Of a DNA stretch of 64,000 nucleotides, positions 18,593 to 26,511 are shown piece by piece (within the stretch, counting starts at the first letter, position 1; each line of letters starts with the position of its first letter). Below the pieces are notes generated by a model. That model searched no databases, was not told where the DNA came from, and worked only from the letters and a program-made list of their open reading frames with translations. The DNA lies in assembly GCA_963724495.1 (NCBI GenBank), contig CAVRUZ010000002.1, forward strand, positions 496,001-560,000. The letters run 5' to 3'. The DNA comes from CAVRUZ01 sp963724495 (GTDB taxonomy: Bacteria; Actinomycetota; Actinomycetes; Propionibacteriales; DAIQRJ01). Position numbers and translations under genes: made by a program.

Positions 18593-18598
18593 ACTGTA
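18593..18598 (-). promoter_or_regulatory. -10 hexamer TACAGT, leaderless membrane-protein gene
   Basis: Six bases separate TACAGT from the ATG at 18586. The rest of the 18587-18789 spacer shows an exact TTGACA at 18742-18747 upstream of the ABC exporter pair, but no matching -10 at normal spacing. Confidence 0.45.
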
Positions 18599-18789
18599 GG
18601 CCGAAAGGGGTCATCAGGCGCCAGGTATCGCCCTGACGCGACCCCGAGCGGCACTCGCGGCCTCCGGCACGCGGGGTGTGACGCACGGCTACATCCGACC
18701 CATTCCCTGATCCCCGAAATGGCCGCCCCAGCGGCAGCCCTTTGACAGACTCCACCGATGCGGCTGAAGCGGACGGCTAGGGCAGCAGG

Positions 18790-20661
18790 GTGATCCGGTT
18801 GTGGCGGTACGCCCTGCTGCTCGCCCCCTTCCGGGCTGCCGCGATCGGCCTGCTCGCCGTCGCCCAAGGCTTGCTCCTGATCGCTGCGCCGCTAATGCTG
18901 GGACAGGTTGTCGGGCAGCTCCCTGGTCTGTCGGAGGCCCGCCTGTCCGGTGGTCTGGTCGCCTTGTTGGTGGCGCTGTTGCTGGTTCTCCCGCTGACCA
19001 ACATCCTGGGCCTGCTGGGCGGCGTGTTGATCGAGTCGATCGATGGACTGGGCGAACGGGACGTCATCGTGCGCACAGGTCAGGGACCTGCCCGCCGGCC
19101 TTCCCTTGCGACGTTGGACGACCGGCAACTGTTGTCGGACCTCGAGAACGTCCGCGGCCGGCAGTGGGAGATCCAGGCCGGACTGCAGGTGGCGTTGAAC
19201 AACGTCGTCTCGATGCTGGTCGGTGTGGCGGGGTCGTGCGTCACCCTCGGCTTGATGCTGCGTTGGTGGGCTCCGCTGCCCTTGCTGGTCGGTATGGCCA
19301 TTCAGGCTGTCGCGGTGAGGCAGACGATGCACAAGCAGATGGACGCCTGGGGAGGGCAGAGCGAACAGGCCAAGCACGCCCGCTACGCCTTCAGTCTCGG
19401 CATGGGTCTGGCAGCGACCGAGGTTCGCGTGTTCGGTCTGTCGGAGTTCCTCCGTGGGCGCTACTGGAACCGCATCACCGAGGCATGGCGCCCGTACTGG
19501 CGACAACGCCGCAACGGCACGGTCCTCGACGTGACGAGCGGGAGCGTCCGTGCGCTGACGAGTCTGGTCGCGGTGTTCGTGGCCTACCGGATGTTCCAGC
19601 AGGGCACGCTCTCGTTGGGATCGTTCACGACCTCACTTGCCCTCGTGGTGACGCTCGCGGGGGCCGACACGTGGAGTTTCGCGATGCTGGAACGCGCGGG
19701 CTCCACTCTGCGGTGGCTGGAGGGACTCAGCCCCGGTGGCCCGCTGCGCGGCCTCGACGATCCGGCCGGCATGCGGGAGAACAGACTGCAACCGGCGCGC
19801 GGTCCAGGCGACGCCGTGCCTGTAGGTGGGTCCGGTGGTCAAGGTCCGTCGGTCGTCTTCGACGACGTGACGTTCGCCTACCCCGGCGCGGACCGGCCCG
19901 TGCTCGAAGGACTCACGCTGGAGTTGCCTGCCGGCGCGGCGGTGGCGTTGGTGGGCGTGAACGGTGCCGGCAAGTCGACGCTGGTGAAGCTCCTGGCCGG
20001 TGGCTACCGCCCCGGCCGCGGCCGGGTGCTGGTCGACGGCGTGGACCTGGCGACGCTCGACGACGAGGCGCTCGCGGCCTGGCAACGTCGAGTGGCACCT
20101 ATCACCCAGGACTTCGTCCGATTCCCGCTCACCGCAGGCGACAACGTGGAACTCGGCGGCGGGCGGCTGTGGTCCGGCCGGATCGAGGCGGGTGACTGGC
20201 CGCCGACCACGGCCCTCGACGCGGTCGCGGAACGGGGCGGACTGACCGATCTCGTGGACCGGTTCCCAGCAGGCTGGGCCACTCCGCTCGACAAGACGCT
20301 GCCGGGAGGACGGGACCTGTCCGGTGGTGAGTGGCAGCGGATCGCGCTGGCGCGGGCGCTGCGTGCCGTGGACCTGGGGGCCGGGGTCCTGGTGCTGGAC
20401 GAACCCGCTGCTGCGCTGGACGTCCGGTCCGAGGCACGGCTGGTCGGTCACTATCTCGGGCTCGCGAGCACGGTGACGTCGTTGGTGATCTCCCACCGGT
20501 TCTCCGTTGTGCGCCCGGTCCCCTCGATCTGCGTCCTCGAATCGGGCCGCATCGTCGAGCAGGGCTCTCATGCGGAGCTGATGGCGAGGGGCAGTCGCTA
20601 TTCCGCGATGTTCACCGTGCAGGCGGGGCGATATCTCGACGCAGCGGAGACCACGCCATGA
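18790..20661 (+). CDS. ABC exporter half-transporter, subunit 1
   Basis: A 623-aa half-transporter with an N-terminal six-helix domain (about 1-320) and a C-terminal ATPase. Walker A is GVNGAGKST, the Q-loop reads ITQDFVRFPL, the signature is LSGGEWQRIALARAL, Walker B is VLVLDEPAAALD and the switch His is in ISHRFS. The QDF and GGxWQ variants are reminiscent of NisT-like peptide exporters. The GTG at 18790 is the likely start. Its TGA overlaps the ATG of the next gene, so the two halves probably form a heterodimer. The substrate is unknown; no precursor-peptide gene was seen nearby. Confidence 0.85.
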   Translation: MIRLWRYALLLAPFRAAAIGLLAVAQGLLLIAAPLMLGQVVGQLPGLSEARLSGGLVALLVALLLVLPLTNILGLLGGVLIESIDGLGERDVIVRTGQGPARRPSLATLDDRQLLSDLENVRGRQWEIQAGLQVALNNVVSMLVGVAGSCVTLGLMLRWWAPLPLLVGMAIQAVAVRQTMHKQMDAWGGQSEQAKHARYAFSLGMGLAATEVRVFGLSEFLRGRYWNRITEAWRPYWRQRRNGTVLDVTSGSVRALTSLVAVFVAYRMFQQGTLSLGSFTTSLALVVTLAGADTWSFAMLERAGSTLRWLEGLSPGGPLRGLDDPAGMRENRLQPARGPGDAVPVGGSGGQGPSVVFDDVTFAYPGADRPVLEGLTLELPAGAAVALVGVNGAGKSTLVKLLAGGYRPGRGRVLVDGVDLATLDDEALAAWQRRVAPITQDFVRFPLTAGDNVELGGGRLWSGRIEAGDWPPTTALDAVAERGGLTDLVDRFPAGWATPLDKTLPGGRDLSGGEWQRIALARALRAVDLGAGVLVLDEPAAALDVRSEARLVGHYLGLASTVTSLVISHRFSVVRPVPSICVLESGRIVEQGSHAELMARGSRYSAMFTVQAGRYLDAAETTP

Positions 20662-22448
20662 CCGCGGTGCGGGTGATCTGGCTGTCGATCGCCACCGCGT
20701 TCCGTGCCGACCCGATGCTCACGTCGTTGCTCTGCCTTTCCACTGCCGTCTCCGCGATCACGGCGCCGTTGGCGATTCTCGGCATCAGCCTCCTGGTGAC
20801 GGCGGCGGCGGACGGCACTTCGCTCGTGCCGGGGCTCGCCCTGCTGAGCGGGTCGCTGGTCGGCTTCTCGATTGTCAACGGTCTTGCCTTCAACGCGGTC
20901 GACACGGTTGACGACAAGGTGTCGCGCTACGTGCACCACGACCTCATGCGCATGGCCTCGGAGGTACCCACGATCGCGCACCACGAGAACCCGGAACTCG
21001 CCGACCGGATGTCGATGCTCGAGCGCGACGCCCACCAGCTCGGTGGCGCCTATCGCATGCTCGCCATGGTCGGGGCGGTTGCGGGCACGGCAACGGTCGT
21101 CGGGCTGCTGTGGACGGTGCACCCGCTGATGTGCCTCCTTCTGGTGATCGCGCTGGTTCCGTCGGTGCTAGAGGGGCGCGGCGAGTCCGTCCGACATCAA
21201 CTGTGGCTGGCCAACGAGCGGCACCGACGGGTGGCCCACCGGCTCATGGAGGTGTTGTCGAATCCACGGAACGGCCTGGAGGTTCGCTGCTTCGGTCTCA
21301 TAGCCCCGTTGGTCGAGGTGGCCGCATCGTCTCTCAGCCTGCGACAACGGCCGTGGATGGCAGCGACCCGGCGCTTCGCCCTGCTGACCGGGTTGTCGTG
21401 GGTGCTCTTCGGCGTTGCCTACGCCGCGTGCGTCGCCTGGACGTTGATGGAGTTTCGTGCCGACCGGACTGGGCTGGGCGCCATGACGCTCGTCCTGCTC
21501 GTCGGACCCCAGATCGTCACGACGGGTCAGACGATCAGCTCCAGCGTGCAAATGGTCGCCAGCAGCCTGAACACCTTCGGCCGCTACCAGTGGCTTCGCC
21601 GGTTCGCCGCCGCCAACTCCTGGTCGGAGAGCACGACGCAGCCGCCCGAACGGCTCCACGACGGCATCAGCCTCGAGCATGTCGACTTCGCCTACCCCAC
21701 GACCGAGGAGGGAGAGCCCGCGTCGAGCCTGGTGTTGCGCGACGTCTCCTTGCGGCTGCCCGCGGGGAGGACGATCGCCTTCGTGGGGGAGAACGGCGCC
21801 GGCAAGTCGACGCTGGTCAAGTTGCTGGCCCGGATGTACGACCCGGTCGCGGGGCGAGTGCTCGTCGACGGCGTGCCGATGACCGACCTGGAACCCGTCG
21901 CGTGGCGGGCCAGAATCTCTGCCGGGTTCCAGGATTTCGCCAGCCTGGAGTTCGTCCTGCACGAGTCGGTGTCGGTCGGCGACCTGACTCGACAAGACGA
22001 TCGGTCGCTGATTCGGAGGGCGGTGTCGGCGGGGCAGGCCGACTCGGTGGTGGCTTCCCTGGACGCGGGGTTGGACACCCAGCTCGGGTCCGGCTTCGAG
22101 GATGGAGTGGGGCTGTCCGGTGGGCAGTGGCAGCGCATCGCCCTGGCGAGGGCGTTCATGCGGGAACGCCCGCTGCTGATGTTGCTCGACGAACCGACGG
22201 CGGCTCTGGATCCTGAAGCAGAACAGGCGATCTACCAGCAGTACGGCGATACGGCTCGCGCGCTGGCACGCGAGACCGGTGCCGTCACCGTGCTGGTCTC
22301 CCACCGGTTCTCCACCGTCCGCATGGCTGACCTGATCGCCGTGGTCGCGGACGGTCGGATCGCCGAAGTGGGGTCACACACAGAGCTGATGCAGGCCGGC
22401 GGCTCGTACGCCCAGCTGTTCGAGCTGCAGGCCGGGGCCTACCGCTGA
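20658..22448 (+). CDS. ABC exporter half-transporter, subunit 2
   Basis: A 596-aa partner of the preceding gene, starting at the ATG that overlaps its stop (ATGA at 20658-20661). The transmembrane domain occupies about 1-325. The ATPase has GENGAGKSTL, Q-loop SAGFQDFASLEF, signature LSGGQWQRIALARAF, Walker B LLMLLDEPTAALD and VSHRFSTV, so both subunits look catalytically complete. The two proteins differ throughout, consistent with an asymmetric dimer rather than a recent duplication. A clear terminator hairpin follows at 22463-22480. Confidence 0.86.
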   Translation: MTAVRVIWLSIATAFRADPMLTSLLCLSTAVSAITAPLAILGISLLVTAAADGTSLVPGLALLSGSLVGFSIVNGLAFNAVDTVDDKVSRYVHHDLMRMASEVPTIAHHENPELADRMSMLERDAHQLGGAYRMLAMVGAVAGTATVVGLLWTVHPLMCLLLVIALVPSVLEGRGESVRHQLWLANERHRRVAHRLMEVLSNPRNGLEVRCFGLIAPLVEVAASSLSLRQRPWMAATRRFALLTGLSWVLFGVAYAACVAWTLMEFRADRTGLGAMTLVLLVGPQIVTTGQTISSSVQMVASSLNTFGRYQWLRRFAAANSWSESTTQPPERLHDGISLEHVDFAYPTTEEGEPASSLVLRDVSLRLPAGRTIAFVGENGAGKSTLVKLLARMYDPVAGRVLVDGVPMTDLEPVAWRARISAGFQDFASLEFVLHESVSVGDLTRQDDRSLIRRAVSAGQADSVVASLDAGLDTQLGSGFEDGVGLSGGQWQRIALARAFMRERPLLMLLDEPTAALDPEAEQAIYQQYGDTARALARETGAVTVLVSHRFSTVRMADLIAVVADGRIAEVGSHTELMQAGGSYAQLFELQAGAYR

Positions 22449-22462
22449 CCGCAGCCACAGCG

Positions 22463-22480
22463 CGAGCCTGCCGAGGCTCG
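22463..22480. terminator. Perfect-stem terminator between convergent genes
   Basis: CGAGCCT-GCCG-AGGCTCG forms a perfect 7-bp stem with a tetraloop, midway between the stop of the ABC exporter (22448) and the stop of the response-regulator gene (22489). It can serve both strands. Confidence 0.6.
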
Positions 22481-22488
22481 GGGCGGCG

Positions 22489-23097
22489 TCACAGCAGCCA
22501 GCCGTTGGTCTCGGCGATCCGGACGGCTTCGGCGCGGGTGGCGGCGCCGGTCTTGCCGATGGCCGCGGAGAGGTAGTTGCGGACCGTTCCCTCGGAGAGG
22601 AACAGCTCTCGCGCGAGCTGGCTCACGGTGCCGCCGCCGCGGGCGGCCCTGAGTACCTCGGTCTCCCGCTCGGTGAGGGTGCTGGGGCCGGTGGCCAGCG
22701 TCTCGGCCGCCAGAGCGGGATCGACGACCCGGAGCCCTGCGTGCACGCGGCGTACGGCATCGGCGAGCTCCCGGGCGGGAGTGTCCTTGACGACGAACCC
22801 ACTCGCGCCGGCCGCCATCGCCCGGCGCAGATAGCCCGGGCGACCGAACGTCGTCACCATCAGCACCCTGACATCCGGCAGCTCGGCCCGCAGGGCAGTG
22901 GTGGCGGTGATGCCGTCGGCGCCCGGCATCTCGACGTCGAGCAGCGCAACATCCGGTCGGTGCTCGCGGGCGGCCGCGACCACCTCGTCACCTCTGCTGA
23001 CCTGGGCCACCACCTCGAGGTCGTGCTCCAGCCCGAGCAGCGCTGCCAGCGCGCCGCGGACGAGCGCCTGGTCGTCGGCCAGCAGGACCCGGATCAT
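22489..23097 (-). CDS. LuxR-family response regulator
   Basis: A 202-aa NarL-type two-component regulator. The receiver domain starts MIRVLLADDQALVRGAL with acidic residues D8/D9 and the phosphoacceptor D54 in ALLDVEMPG. The C-terminal helix-turn-helix follows LTERETEVLRAARGGGTVSQLARELFLSEGTVRNYLSAAIGKT, the GerE/LuxR signature region. The start at 23097 gives the normal length; the upstream frame is kinase-gene sequence read in another frame. It is last in the operon ATPase-permease-kinase-regulator and presumably controls that transporter. Confidence 0.92.
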   Translation of the reverse strand: MIRVLLADDQALVRGALAALLGLEHDLEVVAQVSRGDEVVAAAREHRPDVALLDVEMPGADGITATTALRAELPDVRVLMVTTFGRPGYLRRAMAAGASGFVVKDTPARELADAVRRVHAGLRVVDPALAAETLATGPSTLTERETEVLRAARGGGTVSQLARELFLSEGTVRNYLSAAIGKTGAATRAEAVRIAETNGWLL

Positions 23098-24370
23098 CTC
23101 GTCGCCTTGGCCGGGCCCGCGCCGGCTGCTGCGAGGCCGGATCGGCGCGCGCGTCCGGGGCTGCGCTGGACGCTGATGCGGACGCCGCAACCGGAAGCGG
23201 ATGCTGCCTCGGTACTGGCTGCCAGTCCGCTGGCAGGTCAGCTCGCACCTCGAAGCCCTTCGTCAGCGTCGACGCCACCGTGAGCGACCCGCCGGCCTCG
23301 CTGATCCGGGCTCTGAGCCCTGTCAGTCCCTGCCCACACGGCTGGGCGTCAACGCTGTGGCCGCCGCCGTCGTCGGTCACGCTGATGGAGCGTTCGGTCA
23401 CGCGGACCCAGCAGTTCGACGCGCCGGAATGCCTGACGACGTTGGTGACGCCTTCACGCAGCACCCAGCCGAACAACGTCGAGGCACCGTCGGCCACGTC
23501 GTCCACCGAACCGGGCAGGTGCGGCTCGATGCCGGCGGCGACGAGCGCCGATCGGGCGTGGACGAGCTCCCGGCTGAGGGTGACCTCCTTCGAGCCGGAG
23601 ATCGTCGCGCGCACGTCGGCAAGGGCACTGCGGGCGAGGCGCTCGATGTCGGTCACCTCGGCAGCGACCCGGCCGGGTTCCCGGTCTGCGAGCAGCCTGG
23701 CCAGCTCGGCTTTCATCACGATCACCGTGAGGGAGTGGCCGAGGATGTCGTGCAGGTCGCGGGCCATTCGCTCGCGCTCGTTGGCGATCGCGAGGTCGGT
23801 CATCTGCGCGCGGACGCGCTCCAGCTGGATGCTTCGCTCGCGTGCCCGCTGGCCGAGGAGCATCGCCGCAACAGCGAGCACCAGGCCGAGCAGGGTTCCG
23901 GAGACGTTGCTGCGGTCCTCTGGTCGCAGGACATAGGTGGTCACCGTCAGGGCGGCGGCGATCGTCACCACGGCCATCGCCAGGCGCATCGGCAGGACCG
24001 CGATGCTGGCGGCTGCGATGTAGACCGCGAACACCAGGGCGTCCGCGTGCAGCGCCGGCACCGTCACGAGGCCGAGCAACCCGAGGACAACGATCACGAA
24101 CAGGGCCGAGGCAATCCTCGGTCTTCTCTCCGAGTCGACCGATTCGCGGTAGGAACCACGGAAGCCGCGGCTGATCGTCACCAGGTAGAGGGTGGCGAAC
24201 GCGAGCGTTGCCGCCACCGTGGAGACGCCCACAACCGTCGTGACGTCCTGCAGACCCTGGACCAGGGGCTCGATGAGGAAGACGAGCCACACGCCGACGA
24301 GGAGGGTGGCCTGCCAGCGGGTGAACAACCGCCGCCCGCCGGCAGGCACCTCGGTCTCGCTCGTGGCCAC
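22988..24370 (-). CDS. NarL-type sensor histidine kinase
   Basis: A membrane kinase with several N-terminal hydrophobic helices (about 20-170) and no large extracellular domain, then HisKA_3 sequence NERERMARDLHDILGHSL (phosphoacceptor His207) and an HATPase domain with REGVTNVVRHSGAS and GQGLTGLRARISEAGGSL. As sequenced the frame runs to 460 aa and overlaps the regulator gene by 110 nt with an Arg/Pro/Ala-rich tail. One extra base in the GGGG run at 23157-23160 would instead end the protein at 23094 in an ATGA overlap with the regulator, the arrangement used elsewhere in this window, so a frameshift in the tail is likely. Confidence 0.85.
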   Translation of the reverse strand: MATSETEVPAGGRRLFTRWQATLLVGVWLVFLIEPLVQGLQDVTTVVGVSTVAATLAFATLYLVTISRGFRGSYRESVDSERRPRIASALFVIVVLGLLGLVTVPALHADALVFAVYIAAASIAVLPMRLAMAVVTIAAALTVTTYVLRPEDRSNVSGTLLGLVLAVAAMLLGQRARERSIQLERVRAQMTDLAIANERERMARDLHDILGHSLTVIVMKAELARLLADREPGRVAAEVTDIERLARSALADVRATISGSKEVTLSRELVHARSALVAAGIEPHLPGSVDDVADGASTLFGWVLREGVTNVVRHSGASNCWVRVTERSISVTDDGGGHSVDAQPCGQGLTGLRARISEAGGSLTVASTLTKGFEVRADLPADWQPVPRQHPLPVAASASASSAAPDARADPASQQPARARPRRRDDPGPAGRRPGARPRRAGSAARAGARPRGGGPGQQR

Positions 24371-24390
24371 GTCGCCAGCCTAGGTCGGGA

Positions 24391-25248
24391 TCAGACGCGG
24401 GCGGTGTCGCGACGGAACCGCCAGGCGGCGCCGGCGACGAACACCACGGTCCAGGCGAGCACGTTGACGATGGCACCCAGTCCCAGATCGCCTGTGAGCG
24501 GCGCGTGGGTGATCGCTCCGACGCCGTACATCGGAGTGAACCTCGCGATCGTGGCGAACGTGTGTCCCATCGAGTCGAGCGGCACGAACAGTCCGCCCAG
24601 GAAGGCCATCAGGGCGAGCGCGGGCCCGAGAATCTGCATCGCGTTCTGGCTGGGGAGCAGGTATCCCATGAACAGGCCGAAGGCCGCGAACACGATCGAG
24701 CAGATCCAGCACAGCGCTGCTGCGAGGAGCCAGCGGCCCAGGGGTAGGTCCGCGCCGAAGACCTCGCCGACGATGTTGGTCACCAGCACCGATGCCAGGC
24801 CGGTCGCCATGGCCGCGATGGCCTTGAGCGAGATGTAGGAGATGGGGTGCAGGGGAGTCAGCCGCAACTGGCGGCTCCAGCCGGCCGCGCGCTCGATCGA
24901 GACCGCCGCCCCGCCGGACGTCACCGCGATCATCGCGCCGTAGGCCGCCATGCTGATGAGGATGTAGGCCGTGACGTTGCCATGGCCAGCCGACTGCGTG
25001 CGGTAGCTGTCGGCCGACCCGAACATCACGAAGAACAGCGGCGGCATCAGGATCGTGAAGATGATCGAGCGCTTGTTGCGTAGAACCCGCTTCAACTCGA
25101 TGCCGAGGAGGGTCGTGTTGAAGCCGCCGAACGGCGGGGCGGTCCGGCGTTGCAGTTCGCCGGCCACCGAAACGCGAAGGGCCTCGGTGCGTCTGGCCGA
25201 AGCCGAGGTGGGCGCGTAGGGCACAGCGGTGGAGGTCGTGGTGCTCAT
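24391..25248 (-). CDS. ABC-2 type permease (DrrB-like)
   Basis: A 285-aa permease with about six transmembrane helices after a 50-residue cytoplasmic start: IIFTILMPPLFFVMFG, YILISMAAYGAMIAVTSGG, then SVLVTNIVGEVFG, LLAAALCWICSIVFAAFG, LALMAFLGGLFVPLDSMG and VNVLAWTVVFVAGAAW. This is the ABC2_membrane pattern of DrrB/NodJ-like exporters. Its ATG overlaps the stop of the ATPase gene (ATGA). The histidine kinase gene follows after 20 nt, suggesting a transporter that both exports and is regulated by an envelope-active compound. Confidence 0.88.
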   Translation of the reverse strand: MSTTTSTAVPYAPTSASARRTEALRVSVAGELQRRTAPPFGGFNTTLLGIELKRVLRNKRSIIFTILMPPLFFVMFGSADSYRTQSAGHGNVTAYILISMAAYGAMIAVTSGGAAVSIERAAGWSRQLRLTPLHPISYISLKAIAAMATGLASVLVTNIVGEVFGADLPLGRWLLAAALCWICSIVFAAFGLFMGYLLPSQNAMQILGPALALMAFLGGLFVPLDSMGHTFATIARFTPMYGVGAITHAPLTGDLGLGAIVNVLAWTVVFVAGAAWRFRRDTARV

Positions 25249-26303
25249 GGGCTACTTCCTGTCCAGGGAATCATCAATGAGGTAAGGGATTTCCGTGGCG
25301 TCGGCGTCGGCGTCGCTGAGGTGAGGTCGAGGAACGCCTGCTCGAGGTTGCGCGAGGTGATCTCGAGGTCGCGGGCGTCGGTCTCGGTCAACAGCCACCG
25401 CGCCACGGCATCGGAGTCGTCGGAGTGCACCAGTACCGAGTCGCCGCGCACCTCGACCGAGTCGACCTGGGGGAGGGCGGCCAGGCGGGCCGCGTCGGCA
25501 TCGACCAGCGTGGCCCGCACGGTCCGGCCGGACGCGAGGTTCTTGATCTGCGCGGACGTCCCGTCGGCGACGATCCGGCCGCGCTGCATCAGCACGATCC
25601 GGTCGGCGTACTCGTCGGCCTCCTCCAGGTAGTGGGTGGCGAAGAGAATCGTCCGGCCCCGCTCGGCATCCCGCCGGATCGACGTCCAGAACGCCCGCCT
25701 GCCCTCCACGTCCATTCCGGTGGTCGGCTCGTCCAGGACCACCAGCATCGGGTCGGAGACCAGCGCCATCGCGAACCGCAGTCGCTGCTGCTGACCGCCC
25801 GAGCACTTGGTCACCCGTCGGTTCCCGATCTCGGAGATCCCGGCGCGGGCCATCACCGAGTCGATGTCGGCGTGCGCCGCGAACACACTGGCGGTCAGCC
25901 GCACGGTCTCGCGCACCGTGAGATCCGGGAGCAGCCCGCCGTTCTGCATCACCGCGGAGACGAGCCCGTGGCTGATCGCCAGTTCGGGGGCCAGGCCGAA
26001 CACGTGCGCCGACCCGGAGTCGGGACGACTGAGTCCGAGCACCATGTCGATCGTGCTGGTCTTGCCCGCTCCGTTGGGGCCGAGGAACGCCACCACTTCG
26101 CCGGGAGCGATCGTGAGGTCGAGGTTGTCGACGGCACGCACGGAACCGAAGCTCTTGGACACTCCGGCGAGGCGGATGGCGTCTATCGGCGGGGCCGCGC
26201 CGTGGCCGGTGGCCGTCGCGGTGTCGGACGCAGATGTTTGCGGGAAGGCGTCCTGCCGGGATGTGCCGGGAGCAGTGGACGCGTCGAGGGAGGTCGCTGT
26301 CAT
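25245..26303 (-). CDS. ABC transporter ATP-binding protein (DrrA-like)
   Basis: A 352-aa ATPase: Walker A GPNGAGKTST, signature KCSGGQQQRLRFAMAL (Cys in the usual Leu place), Walker B MLVVLDEPTTGMD and the switch His in ATHYLEEADEYADRI. The C-terminal part from about 260 matches the DUF4162-type extension of drug-exporter ATPases. Translation is placed at 26303 (MTATSLDAS), since the first 40 residues are low complexity and upstream residues read into the spacer. It is the first gene of the transporter/two-component operon; family A element A1 lies about 100 nt upstream. Confidence 0.88.
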   Translation of the reverse strand: MTATSLDASTAPGTSRQDAFPQTSASDTATATGHGAAPPIDAIRLAGVSKSFGSVRAVDNLDLTIAPGEVVAFLGPNGAGKTSTIDMVLGLSRPDSGSAHVFGLAPELAISHGLVSAVMQNGGLLPDLTVRETVRLTASVFAAHADIDSVMARAGISEIGNRRVTKCSGGQQQRLRFAMALVSDPMLVVLDEPTTGMDVEGRRAFWTSIRRDAERGRTILFATHYLEEADEYADRIVLMQRGRIVADGTSAQIKNLASGRTVRATLVDADAARLAALPQVDSVEVRGDSVLVHSDDSDAVARWLLTETDARDLEITSRNLEQAFLDLTSATPTPTPRKSLTSLMIPWTGSSP

Positions 26304-26402
26304 GCCAAGCAGCGTGTCCTGACGAAGCCGATCGCGCCGCTGTGCCTCGTCACCTTCGCGGGCTGACATCTGTCACGTTCGCGCAGCAGCTGCGAAGAGG
26401 CT

Positions 26403-26490
26403 CGCGCCAGACATGCAGCCGCACTGTTCGCGCGCCGCGGATAGCCGCACATGTCCGGATCTGCGGCCTTGGCCGTGCATGTTTGGCGCG
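26403..26490. repeat. Palindromic element A1 (reverse orientation)
   Basis: CGCGCCAGACATGCA (26403-26417) and TGCATGTTTGGCGCG (26476-26490) are 15-nt inverted arms with one mismatch; ACATGCA to TGCATGT spans 72 nt. Read on the minus strand it has the internal CGGACAT shared with the other family A copies. It occupies the spacer between the MMPL gene 3' end and the ABC operon 5' end. Confidence 0.75.
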
Positions 26491-26511
26491 TATCGAGGCC
26501 GGCGGGTGCGG

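Noticed and set aside
18742..18747. TTGACA as -35 of the ABC exporter pair
   Set aside because: No TANNNT lies 16-19 nt downstream, so a promoter could not be supported.
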